Below, piece by piece: positions 56,164 to 64,000 of a stretch of 64,000 nucleotides of DNA. A program made the position numbers and the translations under genes. Below the pieces are notes generated by a model that worked only from the letters and a program-made list of their open reading frames with translations, did no database searches and was not told where the DNA came from. Position 1 is the first letter of the stretch. Each line of letters opens with the position of its first letter. The stretch comes from Caenorhabditis remanei (Eukaryota; Nematoda; Chromadorea; Rhabditida; Rhabditidae), in the NCBI RefSeq assembly GCF_010183535.1, contig NW_026526144.1:62001-126000 (forward strand), written 5' to 3'.

Positions 56164-56938
56164 TTGTCTCCCCGAAAGGAGACGTTCCAAAATTTATAGC
56201 TAACGCCAAATTTCTTTGGGTCAGTTTCAATGGCGAGCCTGCTTACAGCGGCGGGGGTCTACCTCACGGTAGGTCCGCTAGCTGCGACGAGAGATTTTGA
56301 TAGGTCTCTCGTCTGTCTTTTTTATCAGACGGTGGGTTTGTGCAGAGGGTCGAGCTCAGGGAACATCATCACCCGAGTTGATTCCACCGGCATCACTATT
56401 TGGTTAGGTATAGCTGCACGCAGTGGACTCAGGTTCCGACTTAACCTTCGCCCTCCCGAAAATTTAACACCACAGGATTCCTCCAACTTTGTCATAGCCG
56501 TCGGGTGTTGGCACACCACTGACTATGACGGAGTTCCCCGCCAGGAGCCTCACGGCCTACGACCTTACCTTCGGGTTTGACCCCTCCAGCACCGGTCGGC
56601 ATTCAACCTGCCACTCGTGTGTTCTTCCGGCCAGAGCTCTCTTTCAGATCGAGAGACAGAGACCTTCCAAACACTATGCCAGATCAGATCGTGGCAGGTT
56701 GAGCATCTGATATTACCGGCTATCAGGAAGCCTTAAAATTTGGAGAGTGCAAAGGTCCCCACTTTGTTGTAAGCCTCTCAGTGGAGAAAAAGAAAGGAAT
56801 GCTTATATCCTCTTTATCCCCTAGGCTTACAACTTGAGGTTTTGATCATCCTAACGACTTTTCTTCCCGAGGGAAAAAAAACCGGGGTCAAAACTAACCA
56901 CCCAAGCCCGAGTTACCTCAAACTTGGGTAATTAAACC
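56164..56938 (-). pseudogene. SL1 RNA gene split by short element S4
   Basis: 5' part 56913-56938 and 3' part 56164-56232; junctions as S1. Confidence 0.92.
56233..56912 (-). mobile_element. Short non-autonomous NeSL-like element S4
   Basis: 680 bp, no difference from S1 found by eye. One 5S gene separates it from N6. Confidence 0.82.
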
Positions 56939-57096
56939 GACGCTTTCGGCGTGCCCTCCGAGTAATGCTACGGCAACAGCCGACACGAATCGAACCCCGC
57001 GACCGCCACTATATTTCGACAAGGAGGCCTCGCAAAAAATTTTCGATTTTTTGAGAGGAGTGGAATTTATGTAGGAAATTAGGAGTGAGTAGAGAT

Positions 57097-57215
57097 GCTT
57101 ACGACCATATCACGTTGAATGCACGCCATCCCGTCCGATCTGGCAAGTTAAGCAACGTTGAGTCCAGTTAGTACTTGGATCGGAGACGGCCTGGGAATCC
57201 TGGATGTTGTAAGCT
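57097..57215 (+). rRNA. rrn-4: 5S ribosomal RNA, copy 37
   Basis: No difference from copy 1 by eye; last in the window. Confidence 0.96.
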
Positions 57216-57630
57216 TTTTGCATTTTTGAATTTGACATAGGATGAATTATTTTAAGTGCCGTTCTATTAGAGGTGCCGTTCTATTAGAGGTGCCGTTCTA
57301 TTAGAGGTGCCGTTTTAATACAGTTTTTACAGAGTATATTGTTTAGTTCAATTTAACATTTTTTATTTCAAGAATAATGAGAGCGATTTTTATAAACACA
57401 AATTTTCAGAGAAAAAAAAATCGAAAAATCAAAAATTTACGAATTTTTTTGCTTTTTTCAATTTTATTCATTTCCAAACTGTAACTTATTTTAATAAACG
57501 TGAATCAAACATTATTCCACTGCTTCACGTTGCCCATTTTGTTTCCAACACTGTGTTCAGTGCAATTCGGATTTTCAGACGACTGGGAAACAATGTCAAC
57601 GACATTTTTTCTCAAATATTTTTAGTTATT

Positions 57631-57699
57631 TTGTCTCCCCGAAAGGAGACGTTCCAAAATTTATAGCTAACGCCAAATTTCTTTGGGTCAGTTTCAATG
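57631..57699 (-). pseudogene. SL1 RNA gene, 3' part left of N6
   Basis: Sm site and hairpin half. The promoter and exon half should lie beyond the window, past the N6 5' end. Confidence 0.9.
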
Positions 57700-58327
57700 G
57701 CGAGCCTGCTACAGCGGCGGGAGTCTACCTCACGGTAGGTCCGCTAGCTGTGATGTAAGAAATCATTAAACTCTTCATCAGTTTGGTTCATTTGTACAAA
57801 GTGGGTTTGTGCAGATGGGTCGAGTTCAGGGAACCCCAGGGTCTATGTGTTCATCACTACTATGCTGGTCAGTAGCTGCTTTGATGGTTTCGGACCCTGG
57901 GTATTTACCATCCCCCTCCCTTATATGAACAATGATTATTATCAGATCAGGATTCCTCCAACTATGTCATAGTCGTCGGGTGTTGGCACACCACTGACTA
58001 TGACGGAGTTTCCCGCCAGGAGCCTCACGGCCTTCAACTTTCCCTTTCAGGTTTGCACCCTCCAGATCAAGTCGGCATCCAACCGGTCCGCGCGTGCGTT
58101 TCTTCTGGCCAGAGCTCTATTTCAGATCTAGAGACAGAGACCATCCGAGACACGTTGCCAGATCAGATTGCGGTGGTTGGGCATCCATACTTCCGGGTCG
58201 CTACCCAACTCCTCCCTACCGCCCAAACGGAGAGCACCGGAATGATACTCTCCCCCAATGAGGAGCCGGTTTAGTGATTAGCTAACGCCGACTTTTATTT
58301 TTGTGTTGGGGGCTTATCTGACGGTAT

Positions 58328-61300
58328 TCACCGTGATCCGCCTTGTCCAACGCTTCCTTGGTAGCCCTGATTCTGATAGCTTTTGCCGGATTGCCGTGAA
58401 TCAGTTTGCTTTTTGGATCCTCGCCAAGTTTTGCCTTTTTTGGACTTTGATCTTCTCTTTTTCTCTTCCTCGGATTTTTTCTCACGCTCTCTTGTTTTAA
58501 AAGGCTGGAATCGATCTGAGACTTGAACGTTCTCCATGGGTTCATCTCCGAATCTGGCTTCCTGCTTGTTTTTTGTGCAGTATAGCTCAGTTACAATTCT
58601 GTAACTATCTCCAAAGATGTGCCTCCAGTAGATTTGTTTGGAAGACTCTAGAGCAATCATGGAAATGTCCGGGATCAAGTTTCTGATTTGCCCATCAGAA
58701 AGACCCAACATTTTCAGAGAGTTTGAGGTGTCTGGCCAGTAAGTTCCAAGACTTCCAACCACTAGTGGAAGGATTACTGCTCTCTTTCCCAGTCTTGCGA
58801 AGTATTCAATAAAGTGACTGTACTTTTCGATCTTCCACTCCCACGCGGCTTCGATCGCAACAACTCCATTCTCGTATGGTACCGTAACGTCAGCCAGGAG
58901 TACCTCCGGACCATCTTTCTGTATCATGATGATATCTGGACGCTCTCTGGTTGGTCCGGGCTCTGTATCCACCATTATGTCATAGTAGTCGTTGTTTTTT
59001 CTACCTTTTATCACCTCGTGCAAGATCCTGTTCAGAACACGGTCATGCCTTTGGGTGATTCCAGTGGAGAAGTTGTATGTACAGTGCTGGAGGATATGAG
59101 CCTGAGACTCGCATTCGTAGCCGCATCTTCTGCAGTCTTTCGGATGGTCTTTACCGTAACTGTTCCCGTTGCAGACCAGCAGCCTTAGTCGTGCTGGATG
59201 TACAAACTTTTGGGAGGATATGCTGATGTTCTTTCCATCATTGACGAATTTATTTGATTGTGGGTGGTGCTGAAGCACCTGCACAACCTGGCTTTTGACC
59301 TTCTTGTTCTCCAAGAAGTTCTTGAGCATCGCCGATTTCACCAGATCTTTGAGCTTTGTCACCAGTTTCATACTGTCAGCTTTGGAGAATACTTTGATCT
59401 GTGAGTTTTCGGATGCTTGCACTTCTAGAGCAATTTCGCCATTTTCCGGAATGAACTGCATTGATTTGAGCGGTGCTCCAAGATTGACACTGAGCGTTCG
59501 ACTAGCTTCGTTCATTCGCGAAAAGAGGTTGTATCCTCCTTTCGTGATTGCTTTCTTGGTGTTCAAGTAATCACACTGTTCCTGAAGCGTGGCTGTTTGG
59601 GTCTTCAGTCCCATCACCTTCGCAGTGATTCTGCTCAGCGCCTTTTTGTGGATGGACGAGATGAATTCGTCGTCTGACCACAGTTTGAACAGTGTGGACG
59701 CCAGGAACGTTATGAGACACGTGAACCGGGGTGACATAACTCCGAGTCCTCCATTCTTCACTGGAATTTGGACATATTCGAGTGGTGATCCTTTAATCGG
59801 GATGTTATGATACATCTTCACACTCTTCATGACTGTGTTCTCAAACTCCTTCAACTCCGTCAGCTTTGGAGTGGCGTTTCTGTACATATGTTGCAGTCTC
59901 GGCAAGATGAATGCCTTCAGCACATCAAGTTTCTGGTTCGGCGCCAGGTCTGTGTCGTGGACCATTTGGAGTTCCGCGGCAATCTGAGTCAGGGATTCTG
60001 ATTCCGAGGCTCTACCACCGTTTCCGGTTTGGACTCCGAGATACTTGTAAGTATCCCCATCCGACATAGTCCGAATGGGCGTTCCATGAATCTTGATTCT
60101 TTCATACTGATCAACACTTCCTTTTTTGATCGTCAGTGAAGCACACTTCTTTGGCTTGAAAATCAGGGCAACACTACGACAGTCCTTGTCCAGCTGATTG
60201 AGCACCTCTTGCATCTCATCCTTGTTGTTCGTAAGGATAGCAAGATCGTCAGCAAATGCCAGGCAACGTACTTTGTTTCCAACGCAGTTGTAACCTGGCT
60301 TCCTCGTCTGATGTCTTCGGATTATGCCTTCAAGACAGATGTTGAATAGAGTTGGCGAGATGGGATCACCTTGCTTAACTCCAGCTTCAATCATGATGTT
60401 CTGAGTTTTCTGCTCCGCTGTCTTGACTCTCATTGACGATCCATTATACATGTCACTGATTATATTGATGACTGATTCAGGATACCCGAATGCGGCTAGT
60501 GATCTTCTGATCAACTCGTGGGGCACGCTTCCAAAAGCGTTCGTCAAGTCTAACCATGAACACGACAGGTTTCGGTTGAGAACGGTGGCAGTGTCTATGC
60601 ACATCCGCAGAATTCCGATTGACTCATTGCATTCATCGATCGCCTGGAAGCCTCTTTGGCAATCACTGATGACTCCTTTAACTGAGGAGATTCTCCTGTT
60701 CCAGACTGAGGAGTAGAGTTTGTATACAGTAGCCATTAGAGAGATGGGTCTCCAATTCTCTGGCTTCTTTCTTTCCTCTTCAGTGCAATCTTTCGGTAGC
60801 AGAACAGTTTCTGCTTCTTTCCAGTGGCTCGGAATCTTTCCGTGTTGTCGACATTCATCGAACAACAACGCCAAACGTTCACCTTCCGGATCGAACCATT
60901 TCAGATCACTGTACTTCACTCCATCAGTTCCGGGAGAGGTGTCTTTGATCTTTGCAAGAATCGCTTTCACTTCTCCTGACGAGATCGGACCTTCAATGCT
61001 TGGATCAACTTCCGCCTTTTTGATTCCACTGCACACAGTATTCAATGCTTTTTCTGTTACTGGTTGTGCTTTCAGGGTTTGCCTGAAGTGGTTTTCCACG
61101 ACGTTAATATCAATTTCACATCGTGCGGAGTGTTTCCCAATTATCACATTGAAGGTCTTTGCTCGGTTCTTGGCATACTGGATTCTGAGCGGCTCGTTAG
61201 ATTCTTTTACAAATCGATCTTTTGGTTTCACCGCTTCTGTCCTTCTGCTCGTCTGCGTCGCCATCTCACCTTCATTCAGCAATGGTGGTGGGCATCTTGC

Positions 61301-63514
61301 AGTTATCTTATCTACCAGATATTTGTTTCCACTGTTTGCCTTGAAGATGGCGGCAGTGAGTGAGTCGGCAATCCAGGTCAGTGTTTGGATGTTAGAACCT
61401 TGCTCTTGGTACGATTTCATCTGTTTATCAAACCAAGTTCTCACTTGCTCAATGAGCTTTGCCGGTTCTCCTTTTGGCTGAGCTTTCTTTGTTGGCTCCC
61501 CTTTAGGCGGCTGAGCTTTCTTTGTCTGCTGTTTCTTCTTGCCATACTTTCCCTTCTTCTTTGACGTTTGCTTTTTCGTCACTTCTGGGCTAACAATTCT
61601 CATTGCTGGCAGGCTTGGAGTCACTTTCGGTTCCATAGTGGGCTCTTTCGTTGGTGGACTGTCACACGTCACCTCCATCTCCTCAGTTTCGCCCACAAGT
61701 GGGTGAAACTTCCCAGGTGAGACGACTTTGATCTCTGGACCAGTGAATTGTCTCTTGGCTTCTGGAGAGATGTTTGGTGATCGTTCAGTTACCACTCCCC
61801 TCTTTCTAGTATTTCCCACCACTTTCCAGCCTTCATCTTGTTCTGGCTCACGACTCTTCGGTGTCTCTTGTTGCTGTGGAACGGGATCCACTTCCATGTT
61901 TCCTACATCCATCATCGGTGTAGCTGAACGAGAGCACGTCGGACAGACGGCACACTGGCTGCTTCGACTTGTGGGTCGACTTTGGGCGAAACTTTTTCCC
62001 GGAGAGTTATAATATTTGATTTTTTCAGCAAATATCTCGTAATTGGGTTTCAGTTCTTCGAGGAGATTTCTTCGGAAGTTTTTCACGTCTTCCTCTACTT
62101 CCTCCATTTCCCATTCGGTATCTTGGATGAAGGCTTCCGCCATTTTCATCACAAATACCCCACAGTTGTAGCTGTCTCTTTGCCTTGGCTGTTCATCCTG
62201 TTCCTTTGGGATAATCAGTCCAAGTTCGTTCACCAACTCTTCAATATAACTACTCATTCGCGATCCAGTCGGATCATAGAATGCAGCAATTCCATTCGAG
62301 ATGGTCAAGAGCGTCCAGTGTTCATCTGCACAGATCGGAAACACGACTCTTTTCTTTCCGTCTTCCAGATTCCTCTGGATAAGTGGGACTAGGTCCACTC
62401 TTGCGGGAAACTGGTAATTGAGTGGATCAATTATGTTCACGGAGTCATAGTTTTCGACTCTCATCTTCAAGAACGCCATCATGATATCTGTATCAATGTA
62501 TGCATCCTTTCCCTTTTCATTTATCAAGCTCCACACGTTGATTCCTGGTTTTGGACGAGCCGCTTTGGGTTCTTCATCCTCACTCAACGTGATGATTTCC
62601 TGGATTTCTTGACAAATGGAGGAAGCTGAGGACTGGCTCGATCTCATTGAGCTTTTCGATGGTGAGTTGTTCCCTTTCGGATCGATAGTGAGCGCCTGAT
62701 TTGCTTTTTCAGGGCTTTCCACATTTGGACTATCATTTGATTGGGAATGTTCCTGTTCGTCCTTATCGGACTTGGTCAGGAATTTCAACAGTGCACCATT
62801 TTCAGTCTTTTTCTCCTCAACAACATTAGCTTTCGGTTTCCTTATGTCAACAAATGGGGCAGCATTGTTCAACTCATTAGCTATTTGCTGTCTTGTGTTG
62901 GGTGGTACTGGGACAACTATTGCAGACTCGTCATACTTGTAGTCGTGCACTTTTTGAAGGTGGGTCTGGATCCACTTCGTACCGCATTTGTCTTTCGGCT
63001 CGTATTCGTTGCACATACTACACTTGTAGATGAACGTGGCTTTAAGCTTATGTTTCTCTTTCACGTGGAGTTTCATATGCTTGGTAAAACTGGACCCTCT
63101 CCCACGGGTTTGGGTGCACTCCCGACACAGAGGGCATAAGATGTTATTCTTGTTTGGAAGGTCTATCGCGAATGTGATCTTATCTTCTTCTCTGTGCGTA
63201 ATCTCCAGCTCATCAGTCAGAGTATACACACTGCTGATTCGAGCCCCTCCTCTCGATGGTTTTGGAGGTGACCTTTTCGTCGTCTGAGGAGTATTTCCCA
63301 GTTTTAGCAGATTGTATTTGCACCCAAGGACAGTCACCGTTTTGTCGTCGGCTGGGTTAGTATTGGCTGCCTGAGCGTATGTTCTGGCTACAGGTTTCCA
63401 CGTCATTTCAGATTGACTATTTGACATTGTATTTCTAGAATTATCACCGGTTTTGTTAGTCTGGTTATCATTTACAGGCTTAAGATATACATTTGTCATG
63501 ATGTTGTTAATCAA
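58328..63514 (-). CDS. NeSL-type retrotransposon polyprotein, intact (1728 aa)
   Basis: The protein nicks the SL1 gene and reverse-transcribes its own RNA there. Residues: two C2H2-type fingers (C127, C130, H146, H150 or H155; C165, C168, H185, H190); Ulp1-like cysteine protease about 340-500 with H399, D414, Q445 and C451; Cys cluster CAVCPTC (521-527); KKAQPKGEP repeats (about 660-685). Reverse transcriptase about 840-1180 with ENWRPISL (919-926), LDLTNAF (988-994), GVKQGDPISPTLFN (1045-1058) and FADD (1087-1090). CCHC knuckle C1461, C1464, H1473, C1478. Restriction-like endonuclease with RPD (1525-1527) and D1542, then E1548. Basic tail. ATG 63514 is the first in frame and is shared with N1 and N5. 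The role of the protease is unknown; cleavage of its own protein or of a SUMO-like conjugate are options. Confidence 0.94.
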   Translation of the reverse strand: MINNIMTNVYLKPVNDNQTNKTGDNSRNTMSNSQSEMTWKPVARTYAQAANTNPADDKTVTVLGCKYNLLKLGNTPQTTKRSPPKPSRGGARISSVYTLTDELEITHREEDKITFAIDLPNKNNILCPLCRECTQTRGRGSSFTKHMKLHVKEKHKLKATFIYKCSMCNEYEPKDKCGTKWIQTHLQKVHDYKYDESAIVVPVPPNTRQQIANELNNAAPFVDIRKPKANVVEEKKTENGALLKFLTKSDKDEQEHSQSNDSPNVESPEKANQALTIDPKGNNSPSKSSMRSSQSSASSICQEIQEIITLSEDEEPKAARPKPGINVWSLINEKGKDAYIDTDIMMAFLKMRVENYDSVNIIDPLNYQFPARVDLVPLIQRNLEDGKKRVVFPICADEHWTLLTISNGIAAFYDPTGSRMSSYIEELVNELGLIIPKEQDEQPRQRDSYNCGVFVMKMAEAFIQDTEWEMEEVEEDVKNFRRNLLEELKPNYEIFAEKIKYYNSPGKSFAQSRPTSRSSQCAVCPTCSRSATPMMDVGNMEVDPVPQQQETPKSREPEQDEGWKVVGNTRKRGVVTERSPNISPEAKRQFTGPEIKVVSPGKFHPLVGETEEMEVTCDSPPTKEPTMEPKVTPSLPAMRIVSPEVTKKQTSKKKGKYGKKKQQTKKAQPPKGEPTKKAQPKGEPAKLIEQVRTWFDKQMKSYQEQGSNIQTLTWIADSLTAAIFKANSGNKYLVDKITARCPPPLLNEGEMATQTSRRTEAVKPKDRFVKESNEPLRIQYAKNRAKTFNVIIGKHSARCEIDINVVENHFRQTLKAQPVTEKALNTVCSGIKKAEVDPSIEGPISSGEVKAILAKIKDTSPGTDGVKYSDLKWFDPEGERLALLFDECRQHGKIPSHWKEAETVLLPKDCTEEERKKPENWRPISLMATVYKLYSSVWNRRISSVKGVISDCQRGFQAIDECNESIGILRMCIDTATVLNRNLSCSWLDLTNAFGSVPHELIRRSLAAFGYPESVINIISDMYNGSSMRVKTAEQKTQNIMIEAGVKQGDPISPTLFNICLEGIIRRHQTRKPGYNCVGNKVRCLAFADDLAILTNNKDEMQEVLNQLDKDCRSVALIFKPKKCASLTIKKGSVDQYERIKIHGTPIRTMSDGDTYKYLGVQTGNGGRASESESLTQIAAELQMVHDTDLAPNQKLDVLKAFILPRLQHMYRNATPKLTELKEFENTVMKSVKMYHNIPIKGSPLEYVQIPVKNGGLGVMSPRFTCLITFLASTLFKLWSDDEFISSIHKKALSRITAKVMGLKTQTATLQEQCDYLNTKKAITKGGYNLFSRMNEASRTLSVNLGAPLKSMQFIPENGEIALEVQASENSQIKVFSKADSMKLVTKLKDLVKSAMLKNFLENKKVKSQVVQVLQHHPQSNKFVNDGKNISISSQKFVHPARLRLLVCNGNSYGKDHPKDCRRCGYECESQAHILQHCTYNFSTGITQRHDRVLNRILHEVIKGRKNNDYYDIMVDTEPGPTRERPDIIMIQKDGPEVLLADVTVPYENGVVAIEAAWEWKIEKYSHFIEYFARLGKRAVILPLVVGSLGTYWPDTSNSLKMLGLSDGQIRNLIPDISMIALESSKQIYWRHIFGDSYRIVTELYCTKNKQEARFGDEPMENVQVSDRFQPFKTREREKKSEEEKKRRSKSKKGKTWRGSKKQTDSRQSGKSYQNQGYQGSVGQGGSR

Positions 63515-64000
63515 TTATTTTGTCTTTCTTTTGACAGTTTGTTCTGATTTCTTTTCAACAGTAATTTGTTGTGTCAATGCGAAAATTCCGCCCAAGATTC
63601 AGGTCACCCGAGGATGTTCGATGTGATCTCTTTTGAGAGTTATTGATTCAGTGGGAGTTTTCTCCGCCACAAGAATCAATACCCTTTTCCACCAAATCCT
63701 TCTTCCCGCGTGAACTAAATCAAATTTTGCCAGAAAATAAATTTCCGACAAAAATTGATAATTTGAAAATCGCGAAAAATTCGCGCGAAATTCAGCTCAC
63801 TTTCTCGAAGATTCTCCGCTCGAATCTTCTGGAAAATTTCGAGAAAACGCGCGAAGAATTCGAAAATTCTCGCGCACTCCTCGCAAATTCCAGGAGGTCA
63901 AACAGAAAATTCTGTCGAGGGGGGAGGGGGGATTGGGGGCGGGGCTATCAAGAAATACAGTAGCCTCAGCTAACTGTTTTCAACTCTTCACAAGAGATCT
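63515..64000 (-). promoter_or_regulatory. NeSL N6 5' UTR (partial)
   Basis: Matches the inner part of the N1 and N5 5' UTRs with several substitutions and small gaps. It keeps the gaagattc/gaatcttc hairpin (near 63807-63830) and the G-rich run (63919-63944). The terminal hairpin cluster lies outside the window. Confidence 0.75.

Larger units (their letters stand above)
53081..56232. repeat. 5S-SL1 tandem array, block 9
   Basis: Four 5S and three whole SL1 genes, all 788-bp units, between N5 and S4. Confidence 0.95.
56913..57699. repeat. 5S-SL1 tandem array, block 10
   Basis: One 5S gene and its spacer between S4 and N6; no whole SL1. Confidence 0.95.
57700..64000 (-). mobile_element. NeSL-1-type retrotransposon N6, intact ORF, runs off the window
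   Basis: At least 6301 bp. The 3' end is at the standard SL1 site. The 3' UTR is 628 bp (57700-58327), followed by one uninterrupted ORF and at least 486 bp of 5' UTR, which by alignment with N1 is about 325 bp short of the expected 5' end. It is the most divergent copy here, with many substitutions spread over the ORF and 5' UTR, yet no stop or frameshift, which implies selection for function. Confidence 0.94.

Overview
This window is nuclear DNA from a nematode, almost certainly a Caenorhabditis species. It is a tandem array in which each unit carries a 119-nt 5S rRNA gene on the + strand and a spliced-leader SL1 RNA gene on the - strand. The 5S sequence looks the same as the C. elegans 5S as I remember it. 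The SL1 gene has the 22-nt SL1 exon, a GAG|GTAA splice donor, an AATTTTGG Sm-type site and a 3' hairpin. The standard unit is 788 bp. A 771-bp form has lost one 17-bp minisatellite copy, and a 782-bp form has lost 6 bp inside SL1. I count 37 5S genes and 29 uninterrupted SL1 genes, two of which carry the 6-bp deletion. Units are nearly identical by eye.

The array is heavily colonised by site-specific non-LTR retrotransposons of the NeSL-1 type. All ten insertions lie on the - strand. All use the same point 27 nt into the SL1 RNA gene, 5 nt past the SL exon. Six belong to autonomous NeSL-like elements: N1 9708-16369, full length, one frameshift; N2 20310-25038, 5' truncated; N3 34374-35704, 5' truncated; N4 38728-40692, truncated at both ends; N5 46470-53080, full length, one frameshift; N6 57700 to beyond the window end, intact 1728-codon ORF. 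The ORF encodes two N-terminal zinc fingers, a Ulp1-like cysteine protease (His/Asp/Cys triad), a reverse transcriptase with FADD, a CCHC knuckle and a restriction-like endonuclease.

The other four insertions are about 680-bp elements without coding capacity (S1 28979, S2 37278, S3 41077, S4 56233). They share the NeSL 3' end but have their own 5' half, and look like non-autonomous partners of NeSL. One of them, S3, has a different 5' junction from the others.

One unit is also split by a 3770-bp DNA transposon (1405-5174; 42-bp inverted ends, TA duplication) lying 7 bp upstream of a 5S gene. Nested in it is an 1887-bp foldback-like element (1884-3770) with 177-bp inverted arms built of roughly 19-bp tandem repeats and an 8-bp duplication GATTAGGA. 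There is no ordinary host protein-coding gene that I can support.

Layout: array 1-1404; DNA transposons 1405-5174; array 5175-9707; N1; array 16370-20309; N2; array 25039-28978; S1; array 29659-34373; N3; array 35705-37277; S2; array 37958-38727; N4; spacer fragment 40692-41076; S3; array 41756-46469; N5; array 53081-56232; S4; array 56913-57699; N6. Every insertion cuts one SL1 gene into a promoter-plus-exon half and a promoterless Sm-site half, while the neighbouring 5S gene stays whole.
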